The position numbers and the translations under genes were made by a program. Under the pieces are notes generated by a model. It was not told the origin of the DNA. It saw only the letters and a list, made by a program, of their open reading frames with translations, and made no database searches. Positions 51,012 through 61,187 of a DNA stretch of 64,000 bases are shown piece after piece. The DNA comes from Glycocaulis abyssi. GTDB taxonomy: Bacteria; Pseudomonadota; Alphaproteobacteria; Caulobacterales; Maricaulaceae. Position 1 is the stretch's first letter. Each line of letters starts with the position of its first letter. The DNA lies in the NCBI RefSeq assembly GCF_041429775.1, contig NZ_CP163421.1, forward strand, positions 1 to 64,000. Reading direction: 5' to 3'.

Positions 51012-51473
51012 ATGTTTTTCTCCACCACTACCAACGGGATAGATGCCAAGGGACGGGTTTCCGTCCCGGCCGATTTCCGTGCCGTGGTGTCAGCCGAGCG
51101 CTTCGGCGGCATTTATGTCTGGTGTTCGTTTAACGGTCCGTTCCTGGAGGGCGGTGGCGAGGCGCTGATGGCCGAGATGGCCGCAGCCATCGATGCCATG
51201 GACCCGTATGACGATGCCCGCACCGCGTTTGAGCGCGTGATCTTTGGCGGCGCGCGCCCGCTCTCCTTTGACCAGACGGGCCGCATCTCCCTGCCGCGCG
51301 AATTCATCGAGTATGCGAGCTTGGACGCCAAGGCGACCTTTGTCGGCATGGGCCGGCGCTTCGAGGTCTGGTCGCCTGAAGCGCACGCAGAGCGCCATGC
51401 GCGTGATCTCAGCTTCGCCCGCGACAACAAGGCCGCTCTGCGCCGTCCTGCCCACCGGCCGGAGGGTGGATGA
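51012..51473 (+). CDS. mraZ: Transcriptional regulator MraZ
   Basis: A 153-residue AbrB-fold regulator that represses the dcw operon through TGGGN repeats. Two SpoVT/AbrB-like halves are visible: [17 protein letters not shown] near the start and [16 protein letters not shown] (about 85-100). The ATG at 51012 fits the normal MraZ N-terminus ([15 protein letters not shown]) but sits directly after AGGAG; a GTG at 50985 in frame is an alternative. Its stop overlaps the rsmH ATG (ATGA). The MraZ box lies 59-83 bases upstream. Confidence 0.93.
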   Translation: MFFSTTTNGIDAKGRVSVPADFRAVVSAERFGGIYVWCSFNGPFLEGGGEALMAEMAAAIDAMDPYDDARTAFERVIFGGARPLSFDQTGRISLPREFIEYASLDAKATFVGMGRRFEVWSPEAHAERHARDLSFARDNKAALRRPAHRPEGG

Positions 51474-52468
51474 TGGCGCATGTCCCGGTCCTGCTCGATG
51501 AAGTGATGACGGCCATCCGCCCGCGCGCAGGCGGGCTTTATGTGGACGGCACGCTGGGCGGCGGGGGCTATGCCCGCGCGGTGCTGGCCGTTCATGGCGC
51601 GCGCCTGATCGGCATTGATCGTGATCCCGAAGCGGCCAGGACCGCCGCAGCGCTGCGCAAGGTTTTCCCCGACACATTCGCTTTCCAGTCCGGTGCGTTC
51701 TCGCTGATGGAACAGATCGTCGAGCTGGCGGGCAGTGATGGCGTTGATGGCGTGATGCTCGATCTGGGTGTGTCGTCGATGCAGATCGACGAGGCAGAGC
51801 GCGGCTTCTCCTTCCAGAAGGATGGCCCGCTGGATATGCGCATGGCGCGCTCCGGCCCCAGCGCTGCTGACGCTGTCAATCATCTGGACGCTGACGAGCT
51901 GGCCGCGATCTTCAAGGTCTATGGCGAGGAGCGCCATGCGCGCCGCGCCGCGCGCGCCATCGTCGAGGACCGCGCCGCAAAGCCGTTTGAGACCACGCTG
52001 GAGCTGGCTTCCTTGATGGCGCGGGTGATCGGCGGCAAGCCGGGGCGCATTCACCCGGCTACACGCGTGTTTCAGGGCTTGCGCATTTACGTAAATGACG
52101 AGCTGGGCGAGTTGATTCGGGCGCTCGGCGCGGCAGAGCGCATCCTGAAGCCCACCGGCGTGCTGGCGGTTGTCACCTTCCATTCGCTGGAAGACCGGAT
52201 CGTGAAGACCTTCCTGCGCGCCCGCGCGGGACTGGCCTCGCAGGGCTCGCGCCATGCGCCGGAGGTGAAGGCCGGGCCAGCGCCCAGCTTCTCGCTGCTG
52301 ACGCGCAAGGCCATCGAGCCGTCTGAAGCGGAAATTGCCGCGAACCCGCGGGCGCGTTCGTCGCGTCTGCGCGCGGGCGTGCGCACCACCCATCCTGCCT
52401 GGCCTGCCGACGATGACGGCCTGCCCGGCGTTCCCCCTTACAGCCGCCTTCTGGAGTGTGTCGCATGA
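51470..52468 (+). CDS. rsmH: 16S rRNA (cytosine(1402)-N(4))-methyltransferase
   Basis: RsmH methylates N4 of C1402 in 16S rRNA at the P site. The 332-residue protein has the family start [15 protein letters not shown], the SAM-binding loop [15 protein letters not shown] (about 24-38), [10 protein letters not shown] (about 99-108), and [16 protein letters not shown] near 235. Two adjacent ATG codons (51470 and 51473) are possible; 51470 makes the ATGA overlap with mraZ. It overlaps ftsL by four bases. Confidence 0.95.
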   Translation: MMAHVPVLLDEVMTAIRPRAGGLYVDGTLGGGGYARAVLAVHGARLIGIDRDPEAARTAAALRKVFPDTFAFQSGAFSLMEQIVELAGSDGVDGVMLDLGVSSMQIDEAERGFSFQKDGPLDMRMARSGPSAADAVNHLDADELAAIFKVYGEERHARRAARAIVEDRAAKPFETTLELASLMARVIGGKPGRIHPATRVFQGLRIYVNDELGELIRALGAAERILKPTGVLAVVTFHSLEDRIVKTFLRARAGLASQGSRHAPEVKAGPAPSFSLLTRKAIEPSEAEIAANPRARSSRLRAGVRTTHPAWPADDDGLPGVPPYSRLLECVA

Positions 52469-52821
52469 TACGCCTCTTCTTCTTTTTCGGCATTCTGGGC
52501 AGCATGGTTCTTCTGGGCGCGCTTTACGTGGCCAAGGCCGAAACCGATGCGGCGCAGGCGCGCCTCGCCGGCCTTCAGGTCGAGCTGGCCCGGGAGCGCT
52601 CGCGCATCAACACGCTGACGGCCAATATCGCGCATCTGGAAGACCCCGAGCAGCTGCGCGCCCTTGCCCGCACCCATCTGGGGTTTGAGCCTGTGCAGTC
52701 TGCGCAGGAATTGTCGCTGGCCGAGCTGGCGCAGGTGCGCGCCGAAGCCGAGCGCATGGCGCCGCAAACGGCGCAGGCCAGCTGGCAGGCCAACACCCCA
52801 CGTATACGAGGGCGTCAATGA
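52465..52821 (+). CDS. ftsL: Cell division protein FtsL
   Basis: A 118-residue bitopic membrane protein of the divisome that forms the FtsQLB complex controlling FtsWI. It has one N-terminal membrane helix ([20 protein letters not shown], about 4-23) and a periplasmic coiled coil with the conserved [16 protein letters not shown] stretch (about 62-77). Primary sequence of FtsL is poorly conserved, so position in the cluster supports the call. The ATG at 52465 overlaps the rsmH stop and has GGAG 8 bases upstream; it ends in an ATGA overlap with ftsI. Confidence 0.9.
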   Translation: MIRLFFFFGILGSMVLLGALYVAKAETDAAQARLAGLQVELARERSRINTLTANIAHLEDPEQLRALARTHLGFEPVQSAQELSLAELAQVRAEAERMAPQTAQASWQANTPRIRGRQ

Positions 52822-54629
52822 CAGGCTGGCTGGCGCGTCTGTTTGGCAGGGTCCGCATCCGGCGTTCGCGCGCCGGGCTGGCACCTGTGCGCGGCGACGG
52901 GCCGGCCGGCTTTGATGTCAATGCAACCATCCGCCTGGAAGATGAGGCCGGACAGGCGCTGGGGCGCACGCGTTTGCGGCTGGGTTTTATCGGCGTTCTG
53001 GTGGGCGCCGGTTTTCTTGTTGCTGCAGGGCGCGCCGTAGAGCTGGCGATCACCGGCGAATTTGCTGAGGCCGCGCCCGTGCGCGTGGCGCAAGCTCCGG
53101 TCCAGCGCGGCGAGATCGTGGACCGCAATGGCCAGATACTCGCCAGCAATCTCGATTTCCACTCTGTCTTTGCTGACCCGCGCCAGGTCTGGGATCCGGC
53201 TGAAACGGCGCAGGCCCTACGCACCGTGCTGCCGCACCTGAATGCGGAAACCCTGCAGCGTGATCTCTCATCCAATCGCAATTTTGTCTGGATAGAGCGC
53301 GGGCTTGGTCCGCGCGAGCGTCAGGCCATTCACATGCTGGGCCTGCCGGGGATCGGTTTCCGGGTGGAGCCGGGGCGGGTCTATCCGCGCCGCCGCCTCG
53401 CAGCCCATCTGGTTGGCTATACAGATCGCGATCTGGCCGGCCTTGCCGGGGCCGAGCGCGCCTTCAATGACGAGCTGAATGATGGGTCTGGCCGTCCGGT
53501 CAGCCTGTCCATCCATCTGGGCGCGCAAGACGCGCTGGAAACCGTTCTGCGCGAGCGCATGGAGCGCTATTCGGCGCAAGGCGCGATGGCGGTGCTGATG
53601 CGCGTGGGTACCGGCGAGATCATCGCTCTGGCTTCCCTGCCGGATTTCGATCCCAACCGGGCGGGCAGCGAGCCTGCCGAGAACCGCTTCAACCGCACGG
53701 TGCAGGGCGTCTACGAGCTCGGCTCGATATTCAAGCCGCTGACCCTCGCCGCCGGTATCGAGGCCGGTCTGGTGCGCCTTGATGACACGTTTGATGCGCG
53801 CGCGCCTATCGCCATCGGGTCTCACCGTATCCGCGATTTCCGCCCGCAGGCGCGCATTCTCACCGCGCGCGAGGTCATCATTCATTCGTCCAATATCGGT
53901 TCTGCCCGGATGGCGGAACACATTGGCGATGAGGTGCTGACCAGCTTCTTTGGCGAGCTTGGCCTCTGGGAGCGGCCGCCGCTGGAGATTATTGAGGGCC
54001 AGAACCCGATCCTGCCTGCACGCTGGGGGCGTGCCGAGCTGATGACGGCTTCCTATGGCCACGGCTTCAACGTGTCGCCTGTCGCGGCGGCAGCGGCCTA
54101 TGCGGCGCTCGCCAATGACGGGATCTACACCCCGCCCACGCTGCGCCCCGTCGGTCCCACTGACATCGTGCCGCAAATCCCGGTGATGAGCTCGGCCACG
54201 GCCGCTCAGGTGCTCGGCGTGATGCGCGCGGCTGTGGCGGGCGGTCAGGCCGACCGTGAGGGTCTCGCCATCGCTGGCAAGACCGGCACCGCCCAGCGCA
54301 TCGTCAATGGCCGCTATCAGGCGGGTAATGTGCTGACCAGCTTTGTCGGTATCTTCCCGTTTGATGACCCGCAATACGTGCTGGTGGTCAGCCTCGATCA
54401 GCCGCGTCCCATCCGCGAGACGCACGGCTTCAACACGGCTGGCTGGAACGCGGCCCCGACGGGCGGCGAGATCATCGAGCGCGTCGCGCCGGTACTGGGC
54501 GTGGGCCGCCGCGAGGCCGATCCCGGCGCGCGGGTGCAGACGGTCGCGCGCATGTTTGTGCCGCGCACGCCGGTGCGTGACGGACCTGAAGAGCCTGTCG
54601 AGCTGGCTGCAGGCGGGACTGAACCATGA
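52818..54629 (+). CDS. ftsI: Peptidoglycan D,D-transpeptidase FtsI (PBP3)
   Basis: The division-specific class B penicillin-binding protein. The 603-residue chain has a basic cytosolic N-terminus, one membrane helix (about 50-75), the PBP dimer domain beginning QRGEIVDRNGQILA, and the transpeptidase domain with SxxK (Ser303 in GSIFKPLT), SSN (about 357-359) and KTGTAQ (about 488). The tail is Pro/Glu-rich. It works with FtsW, encoded downstream, to make septal wall, and overlaps ftsL and murE by four bases each. Confidence 0.96.
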   Translation: MTGWLARLFGRVRIRRSRAGLAPVRGDGPAGFDVNATIRLEDEAGQALGRTRLRLGFIGVLVGAGFLVAAGRAVELAITGEFAEAAPVRVAQAPVQRGEIVDRNGQILASNLDFHSVFADPRQVWDPAETAQALRTVLPHLNAETLQRDLSSNRNFVWIERGLGPRERQAIHMLGLPGIGFRVEPGRVYPRRRLAAHLVGYTDRDLAGLAGAERAFNDELNDGSGRPVSLSIHLGAQDALETVLRERMERYSAQGAMAVLMRVGTGEIIALASLPDFDPNRAGSEPAENRFNRTVQGVYELGSIFKPLTLAAGIEAGLVRLDDTFDARAPIAIGSHRIRDFRPQARILTAREVIIHSSNIGSARMAEHIGDEVLTSFFGELGLWERPPLEIIEGQNPILPARWGRAELMTASYGHGFNVSPVAAAAAYAALANDGIYTPPTLRPVGPTDIVPQIPVMSSATAAQVLGVMRAAVAGGQADREGLAIAGKTGTAQRIVNGRYQAGNVLTSFVGIFPFDDPQYVLVVSLDQPRPIRETHGFNTAGWNAAPTGGEIIERVAPVLGVGRREADPGARVQTVARMFVPRTPVRDGPEEPVELAAGGTEP

Positions 54630-56104
54630 GCACAACCCGCAAGCTCGCTGACATTCTGCCCGGCGGCGTGAGCGTGCCGGACGGTGCGCGTGATCTCGCC
54701 ATTACCGGGCTGGCGCTGGACAGCCGGGCGGTGAAGCCCGGCTTTGTCTTTGCCGCTCTTCCCGGCGTGACGGCGCATGGCAATGCCTTCATCAAGGCGG
54801 CAGTGGAAGCGGGCGCGGTGGCAATACTCGCCGAGCGTGGCACGTCAGCGCCCGTTCCGGTGATCGAGGCGGATGATCCGCGTCTGGCGCTGGCGCAGAT
54901 GGCGGCGCGCTTCTCTCCCGGCCAGCCCCGCTATATCGCGGCCATCACCGGTACTAACGGCAAAAGCTCCACGGTGGAGTTTCTGCGCCAGATCTGGCAG
55001 GCGGCAGGCCATGAGGCGGCAGCGTTGGGTACGCTGGGGGTGACGCGCAGTTCCGGGCGCACCGATGTGGGTTACACCACGCCGGACGCGATCGCCCTGC
55101 ACGCCGCGCTCGATGCGCTCAGCCACGAAGGTGTCACCCATCTGGCGATGGAGGCGTCTAGCCACGGGCTGAAGCAGCGGCGCATGGACGGCGCGAAAAT
55201 TGCCCTGGCAGGGTTTTCCAACCTCACCCAGGACCATCTCGATTACCACCCGGATTTTGAGGACTATTTCGCGTCCAAGATGCGCCTGTTCGACGAGCTG
55301 CTGCCCGAAGGCGCCCCCGCCGTCATCACGGTGGACAGTGAATGGGGCGAGGCGGTGGTGCGCCGCGCCGAGGCGCGCCATCAGCAGATTTTCACCGTCG
55401 GCTGGAATGGGCGTGACATCCAGCTGAAGGAAATCACGCCTCATGCCGCCTTCCAGCATGTGCGCTTTGTCCATGCGGGCAAGGAGCATGTCCTGACCCT
55501 GCCGCTGATGGGCGAGTTTCAGGCCAGCAACGCCTTTCAGGCGGCCGGTATGGCTATCGCGAGCGGGGTAGATGCCGGCACCGTGTTCGCTGCGCTGGAG
55601 ACCCTCAAGGGCGTGGCAGGGCGTCTGGAGCTTGTCGGTACGACGCCTGAGGGCGCACCTGTTCTCATCGACTATGCCCATACGCCAGACGGGCTCGACA
55701 AGCTCCTGCGTGCGGCCCGTCCGCATACGGCAGGCCGGGTGATCGTGGTATTCGGCGCAGGCGGCGACCGCGATCCGACCAAGCGTGAAAAGATGGGCGC
55801 TATCGCGGCCAAACTCGCCGACCGGGTGATCGTTACCGACGATAATCCGCGTTCTGAAGACCCGGCCCTCATCCGCAAGGCGATCCTGAAAGGGGCGCCG
55901 GGTGCCGAAGAGATCGGTGACCGTGAGACCGCCATCTTCACCGCCATCGGTGCGCTGGAAGCAGGTGACACGCTGCTGATCGCCGGCAAGGGCCATGAGA
56001 CCGGCCAGACCATCAAGGGCGTGGTCCATCCGTTTGATGATGGCGAAGTGGCGCGCCGCGCCCTCGCTGCCAGAGCAGGCAAGACCTGGGAGCGGGGGCA
56101 ATGA
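54626..56104 (+). CDS. murE: UDP-MurNAc-L-Ala-D-Glu:meso-diaminopimelate ligase
   Basis: Adds the third residue to the peptidoglycan stem. The 492-residue Mur ligase has the ATP loop TGTNGKSST (about 107-115), the central substrate region YTTPDAIALHAALDALSHEG, the HDYAHTPDGLDKLL-type segment (here IDYAHTPDGL) and the DNPR motif (about 406-409), which marks specificity for meso-diaminopimelate over lysine. Overlaps ftsI and murF by four bases. Confidence 0.96.
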   Translation: MSTTRKLADILPGGVSVPDGARDLAITGLALDSRAVKPGFVFAALPGVTAHGNAFIKAAVEAGAVAILAERGTSAPVPVIEADDPRLALAQMAARFSPGQPRYIAAITGTNGKSSTVEFLRQIWQAAGHEAAALGTLGVTRSSGRTDVGYTTPDAIALHAALDALSHEGVTHLAMEASSHGLKQRRMDGAKIALAGFSNLTQDHLDYHPDFEDYFASKMRLFDELLPEGAPAVITVDSEWGEAVVRRAEARHQQIFTVGWNGRDIQLKEITPHAAFQHVRFVHAGKEHVLTLPLMGEFQASNAFQAAGMAIASGVDAGTVFAALETLKGVAGRLELVGTTPEGAPVLIDYAHTPDGLDKLLRAARPHTAGRVIVVFGAGGDRDPTKREKMGAIAAKLADRVIVTDDNPRSEDPALIRKAILKGAPGAEEIGDRETAIFTAIGALEAGDTLLIAGKGHETGQTIKGVVHPFDDGEVARRALAARAGKTWERGQ

Positions 56105-57510
56105 CCGGGCCATTATGGACAGCGCGGGATGCCGCCGCCGCCACTGGCGGACGGCTGGTGGGCGGCGATGCCTGGCAGGCATCAGGCGTCTCGATCGATA
56201 CCCGCACGCTGGAAGCCGGTGATCTGTTCGTGGCGCTGGCAGACCAGCGCGACGGCCATGATTTCGTGCCTGCCGCCGAGAAAGCAGGGGCCGCCGCCTC
56301 CATCGTGTCGCGCGAGGATGCAGGCACGGGCGCGCGTCTTGTCGTGCCGGATGTGCTCGAAGCGCTACAGCGCCTTGGCGTCGCGGCGCGCGAGCGCAGC
56401 AAGGCTGTGCGCGTTGGCGTCACAGGATCGGTCGGCAAGACATCGGTGAAGGAAGCCATCGCGGCGGTGTTCCGCGCCAGCGGCCCTGCTCACTGGAGCG
56501 TCAAATCCTACAATAATCACTGGGGCGTGCCGCTGACCCTGGCGCGCATGCCGCAAGACACCGCGCGCGGCGTGTTCGAGATGGGCATGAACCATGCCGG
56601 AGAGATTGCGGCCCTGACGACACAGGTCCAGCCCCATATTGCCCTCATCACCCGCATTGCGCCGGCGCATCTGGAAAATCTCGGCTCCATGGAGGCCATA
56701 GCCGATGCCAAGGCGGAGATATTTGCAGGGCTGGCAGGCGATGGCGTGGCGATCATCCCGGCAGATTGCGACTACGCGCCCCGGCTGGCCGCTCGCGTGA
56801 ACGAGAGCGGCGCAGCCTTCCTCTTCGAGTTTGGCAAGGCCCGGCACGCTGCGGTGCGTATCCTGTCATGGGACCAGCAGGCGACATCCGGGCGTGGCCG
56901 GTTCGATGTGCTGGGCCGTATGGTGGATATTTCCATCCCGGCGCCGGGCGAACATCAGGCCCACAACGCCGCCGCCGTGATGGCTGCGTGCGTGGCGGCG
57001 GGCATTGATAGCGCCCAGGTAGCCGATGTGCTGGCCGGACTGGAGGCGCAGGCCGGGCGCGGCGCGAGCTTCATGGTAGAGCTGGATGGCGGCAGCGCGC
57101 GCATCATTGATGACAGCTATAATGCCAATCCGGTGTCGATGGCCTCGGCGATTGCTACGCTCGCCCGCCACACGCCTGAAGGCAAAGGCCGCCGCATCGC
57201 GGTGCTGGGCGAAATGCTGGAGATTGGCGAGAGCGCTCCGGCGCGCCACCGCGAACTGGCAGCGCCGCTGGCTGATGCCGGTGTGTCTGCGGTCATTGGC
57301 GTTGGCGCGATGATGGAGCATCTGGTGTCCGCGCTGCCCGGATCGGTGAAGGGCGCGATGGCTGCATCCCCGGCAGATGCCACGAAGCGGCTTGGCGACA
57401 TGCTGCGTCCCGGCGATGTGGTGCTCATCAAGGGCTCGAACGGTTCGGGCGTTCATAAAGTAGTCGCAAGTTTACGAAACGGTGCCGTCAACGCGGTCAT
57501 CAAAGGCTGA
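56101..57510 (+). CDS. murF: UDP-MurNAc-tripeptide:D-Ala-D-Ala ligase
   Basis: Attaches D-Ala-D-Ala to complete the UDP-MurNAc-pentapeptide. The 469-residue Mur ligase has the N-terminal uridine-binding domain ([18 protein letters not shown], about 35-52), the ATP loop [11 protein letters not shown] (about 109-119), [14 protein letters not shown], and the [11 protein letters not shown] motif (about 337-347) typical of MurF. It overlaps murE by four bases and mraY follows after 5 bases. Confidence 0.96.
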   Translation: MTGPLWTARDAAAATGGRLVGGDAWQASGVSIDTRTLEAGDLFVALADQRDGHDFVPAAEKAGAAASIVSREDAGTGARLVVPDVLEALQRLGVAARERSKAVRVGVTGSVGKTSVKEAIAAVFRASGPAHWSVKSYNNHWGVPLTLARMPQDTARGVFEMGMNHAGEIAALTTQVQPHIALITRIAPAHLENLGSMEAIADAKAEIFAGLAGDGVAIIPADCDYAPRLAARVNESGAAFLFEFGKARHAAVRILSWDQQATSGRGRFDVLGRMVDISIPAPGEHQAHNAAAVMAACVAAGIDSAQVADVLAGLEAQAGRGASFMVELDGGSARIIDDSYNANPVSMASAIATLARHTPEGKGRRIAVLGEMLEIGESAPARHRELAAPLADAGVSAVIGVGAMMEHLVSALPGSVKGAMAASPADATKRLGDMLRPGDVVLIKGSNGSGVHKVVASLRNGAVNAVIKG

Positions 57511-57515
57511 TTTTC

Positions 57516-58616
57516 ATGCTCTATTTCCTGTTTTCCCAGTTCGCGTCCGAGATCGCCCTGCTCAACGTGGTGAATTATCTGACTTTCCGCACCGGTGCGG
57601 GCCTGATCACGGCCTTCATCGTTGCGATCATCATCGGCAAGCCCTTCATCGGCTGGCTCAAAACCAAGGGCTCCCAGCCGATTCGCGATGACGGTCCGGA
57701 AACCCATGTGCTGACCAAGGCCGGCACCCCCACCATGGGCGGTTTCATCATCCTGATCGGCATACTGGCGGGAACCCTGCTATGGGCGGACCTCTCCAAC
57801 CCCTATATCTGGGTCGTGCTGCTGGTCACGGCAGGCTTTGGCGGCATCGGTTTTCTTGATGACTGGCGCAAGGTGACCAAGCGCTCCTCGGCGGGCATTT
57901 CGGGCAAGATGAAGCTTGCCCTCCAGTCGGTTGTCGCGCTCATCGCCGTGTTCTGGATGACAGAGCTGCTCTCCTCGGCTCCCAACGTGCCGGAAGGCTT
58001 TGCCACCTCGATTGCCGTGCCCTTCTTCAAGGAAGTGCTGATCCCCTTAAGCTATGGCTTTTTCCTGTTCGGCCTGATCGTGATTGTGGGCGCGTCGAAC
58101 GCCGTCAACATCACTGACGGGCTGGACGGCCTGGCCATCGTGCCGGTGATGATCGCGGCAGCCTCGTTCGGCTTCATCGCGTATTTCGTCGGTTCGGCGG
58201 TGTATTCCAACTATCTGTTCCTGAATTTCACGCCCGGCACCGGTGAGCTTGCTGTCATCTGCGGGACGATCCTTGGCGCGGGCCTTGGCTTCCTGTGGTA
58301 TAATGCGCCGCCCGCCATGGTGTTCATGGGTGATACCGGATCGCTGTCGCTGGGCGGTGCGCTCGGGACCATCGCCGTGGCGGTCAAGCACGAGATCGTG
58401 CTGGCCATTATTGGCGGCCTGTTCGTGCTTGAGGCGCTCTCTGTGATGATCCAGGTGGCGAGCTTCAAGCTGACGGGAAAACGCGTTTTCCGCATGGCAC
58501 CCATCCATCACCATTTTGAGAAAATGGGCTGGGCGGAGCCGACCATTGTCATCCGCTTCTGGATCATCGCTGTTGTGCTCGCCCTTATCGGTCTTTCCAC
58601 GCTCAAGCTGAGGTAG
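57516..58616 (+). CDS. mraY: Phospho-MurNAc-pentapeptide transferase
   Basis: An inner-membrane enzyme that transfers phospho-MurNAc-pentapeptide to undecaprenyl phosphate, giving lipid I. The 366-residue product has about ten membrane helices and the conserved motifs TPTMGG (about 69-74), FLDDWRK (about 114-120, with the catalytic Asp pair), [13 protein letters not shown] (about 190-202), [11 protein letters not shown] (about 269-279) and [13 protein letters not shown] near the end. Confidence 0.96.
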   Translation: MLYFLFSQFASEIALLNVVNYLTFRTGAGLITAFIVAIIIGKPFIGWLKTKGSQPIRDDGPETHVLTKAGTPTMGGFIILIGILAGTLLWADLSNPYIWVVLLVTAGFGGIGFLDDWRKVTKRSSAGISGKMKLALQSVVALIAVFWMTELLSSAPNVPEGFATSIAVPFFKEVLIPLSYGFFLFGLIVIVGASNAVNITDGLDGLAIVPVMIAAASFGFIAYFVGSAVYSNYLFLNFTPGTGELAVICGTILGAGLGFLWYNAPPAMVFMGDTGSLSLGGALGTIAVAVKHEIVLAIIGGLFVLEALSVMIQVASFKLTGKRVFRMAPIHHHFEKMGWAEPTIVIRFWIIAVVLALIGLSTLKLR

Positions 58617-58626
58617 CTCTTCCCCC

Positions 58627-60042
58627 ATGATCCCTGTTACCGCCTACAAGGGCCGCCGCGTGGCGGTGTTCGGCCTCGGCCGCACCGGGATCACTGCTGC
58701 GCGGGCCCTGCTGGCCGGCGGGGCGGAGGTATCCGCCTGGGATGATAATGAGGCGGCGCGCGAAGCGGCCATCAAGGCCGGGCTGGAGCTGGATGATCTC
58801 AACCGGCGCGACTGGGGGGATATGGCAGCCCTGGTATTGTCTCCCGGCATACCGCTGACCCACCCCGCGCCTCACCGCATGGTCTCGCTGGCCAGGGCGG
58901 TGGGGGCGCCTGTCATTGGGGATGTCGAACTGTTCGCGCAGGCCATCGCCGAAACGCCCGGCGTCACGGTGATCGGCGTTACCGGCACGAACGGCAAATC
59001 CACCACGACGGCGCTGATCGGCCATATCCTGAAAAGCGCAGGGCGTGATGTGCGCGTGGGCGGCAATATCGGGGATGCGGTGCTGGGGCTGGAGCCGCCG
59101 CGTCCGGGCGCGATCTACGTGCTGGAGCTGTCCTCCTACCAGCTTGACCTGATCGAAAGCCTGCGCTGCCGGGTGGCGGTGTTTTTGAATCTCACGCCGG
59201 ATCATATCGACCGGCATGGCGATATTGATGGCTATCGCCTGGCCAAGGAGCGCATTTTTGCCAATCAGCAGGACGGCGATACGGCGATTGTCGGCGTCGA
59301 TGATGAGCCCAGCCGCAGCGTGTGTACGCGCCTGAAATCGCGCGCCGGTCTCAATGTCATCCCGGTATCCAGCCAGCGGCTGGTATCGTTTGGAGTCTAT
59401 GCGCTGGCCGGCAAGCTTTATGACGAGACGGCAGGCGGCGGCGGTGCGCGCACGGTCATGGAGCTGCACCGCGCACAGGCGCTTCCCGGTTCGCACAATG
59501 CCCAGAACGCCGCCGCCGCTTACGCCGCCGTACGGGCGCTTGGGGTGAGCATTTCAGATGCGGTGGCGGGCATTGCCAGCTTTCCCGGCCTGCCTCACCG
59601 GCAGGAACGTGTGGGTGAGGCGGGCTCGCTTCTCTTCATCAACGATTCCAAGGCGACCAATGCCGAGGCGGCTGCGCAGGCGCTGGGCTGCTATCACGAC
59701 ATATTCTGGATTGCGGGCGGGCAGGCCAAATCCGGCGGGATTGAAAGCCTGCAGCCCTTCTTCCGGCGCGTCCGCAAAGCCTATCTGATCGGGCAGGATG
59801 CGGCCCTCCTCCGCAAGCAGCTGGGCAATGCAGTACCCCATGACATGTCCGGCACGCTGGAGCGCGCCTTGCAGAACGCGGCCATGGATGCGGCTGAAAG
59901 CGGATATCGCCGGCCTGTTGTGCTGCTGTCTCCGGCCTGCGCCTCGTTTGACCAGTTCAAGAGCTATGAGCATCGCGGCGATACCTTCCGCGCTCTGGTG
60001 AAAGATCTTCTGGAGCGGGCAACCAAGGGGGATGCGGCATGA
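58627..60042 (+). CDS. murD: UDP-MurNAc-L-alanine:D-glutamate ligase
   Basis: Adds D-glutamate to UDP-MurNAc-L-Ala. The 471-residue Mur ligase has the N-terminal Rossmann-like VAVFGLGRTGITAARALL (about 12-29), the ATP loop GTNGKSTTTALIGH (about 120-133), the stretch ELSSYQLDLIESL and the C-terminal NDSKATNAEAAAQAL with the AGGQAKSGG loop. It starts 10 bases after mraY and overlaps ftsW by four bases. Confidence 0.96.
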   Translation: MIPVTAYKGRRVAVFGLGRTGITAARALLAGGAEVSAWDDNEAAREAAIKAGLELDDLNRRDWGDMAALVLSPGIPLTHPAPHRMVSLARAVGAPVIGDVELFAQAIAETPGVTVIGVTGTNGKSTTTALIGHILKSAGRDVRVGGNIGDAVLGLEPPRPGAIYVLELSSYQLDLIESLRCRVAVFLNLTPDHIDRHGDIDGYRLAKERIFANQQDGDTAIVGVDDEPSRSVCTRLKSRAGLNVIPVSSQRLVSFGVYALAGKLYDETAGGGGARTVMELHRAQALPGSHNAQNAAAAYAAVRALGVSISDAVAGIASFPGLPHRQERVGEAGSLLFINDSKATNAEAAAQALGCYHDIFWIAGGQAKSGGIESLQPFFRRVRKAYLIGQDAALLRKQLGNAVPHDMSGTLERALQNAAMDAAESGYRRPVVLLSPACASFDQFKSYEHRGDTFRALVKDLLERATKGDAA

Positions 60043-61187
60043 ACACGGCAAGCCGCAGCGGACTGGCGCGCCTCTGGTTCGGTCTGGACCGCACCTTGCT
60101 GTTCACCGTCACCGGGCTGATCGTGGTCGGCGTAACGCTGTCCATGGCGGCAAGCCCGAGCGCGGCGGAGCGCATCAGCCCCGGTGAGCCGTTCTACTAT
60201 CTCTACCGGCACATCTTTTTTGCCGTGCTGTCGGTGGTGCTGATGGTGGGGATAGCCGCGCTCAGCCCGCGCGGCGCGCGCCGTCTGGCGGGGCTGGCGC
60301 TGGTGGGCAGTTTTCTGGCGCTGATTATCGTCGCCCTCGTGGGCCATGAGGTGAACGGTGCCACGCGCTGGCTGCGCTTTGGCAGTTTCTCGCTGCAGCC
60401 TTCGGAGTTTTTCAAGCCTGCCTTCATCGTGATAACCGCCTGGCTGTTCTCCGAGGAGAGCAAGGGCGCGCCCGTGCCCGGACGCCTCGTGGCGGCGGGC
60501 ATTTATGTGCTGGCGATATGCTTCCTCATAGCCCAGCCCGATTTTGGCCAGTCCATCCTGCTGACGTGCATATTTGCCGCCATGCTGTGGGCGGCGGGGC
60601 TGTCCATCCTGCATACGGTGCTTCTGGGCAGCGTGGCGATTGGCGGCGCGGCGGGGGCCTATTTCTTCCTTGGCCATGTGCGTGACCGGGTGGCCGCGTT
60701 CCTCGCGCCCGCTTCGGGCAGCGGCCCGACCCAGACCGATATGGCTGTCGGCGCGATCACGCGCGGAGGCTTTACCGGCGTCGGGCCGGGTGAGGGCGAG
60801 ATAAAGCGCCATCTGCCCGAAGCCCACACCGATTTCGTGTTTTCGGTCGCCGCTGAGGAATTTGGCCTGGCGGCGTCGCTCGCCATTATTGGCCTGTTCG
60901 CCATATTGTTTGCACGGGCCTGGTCGCGCTCCATGCGCCTGTCGGACAATTTTGCGCAGCTGGCCGTGGCCGGTCTTGCGCTGATGTTTGGCGGTCAGGC
61001 GCTGATCAATATTCTGGTCAATCTGGAACTGGCCCCGGCCAAGGGCATGACCCTGCCCTTCGTGTCCTATGGCGGCTCCTCCATGCTGTCTCTGGCCTTT
61101 GCGGCCGGTCTGTTGCTGGCGCTGACCAAGCGCACGCCGGGGGCCTATCTGCCAGAGCGCAGTCATTCACGGCTGGTGCCGGCATGA
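60039..61187 (+). CDS. ftsW: Peptidoglycan glycosyltransferase FtsW
   Basis: The SEDS-family polymerase that makes septal glycan strands from lipid II with FtsI. The 382-residue protein has about ten membrane helices, GATRWLRFGSFSLQPSEFFK (about 106-125), the extracellular loop with GVGPGEGEIKRHLPEAHTDF (about 247-266) including the catalytic Asp region, and SYGGSSML near the end. Overlaps murD and murG by four bases. Confidence 0.96.
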   Translation: MNTASRSGLARLWFGLDRTLLFTVTGLIVVGVTLSMAASPSAAERISPGEPFYYLYRHIFFAVLSVVLMVGIAALSPRGARRLAGLALVGSFLALIIVALVGHEVNGATRWLRFGSFSLQPSEFFKPAFIVITAWLFSEESKGAPVPGRLVAAGIYVLAICFLIAQPDFGQSILLTCIFAAMLWAAGLSILHTVLLGSVAIGGAAGAYFFLGHVRDRVAAFLAPASGSGPTQTDMAVGAITRGGFTGVGPGEGEIKRHLPEAHTDFVFSVAAEEFGLAASLAIIGLFAILFARAWSRSMRLSDNFAQLAVAGLALMFGGQALINILVNLELAPAKGMTLPFVSYGGSSMLSLAFAAGLLLALTKRTPGAYLPERSHSRLVPA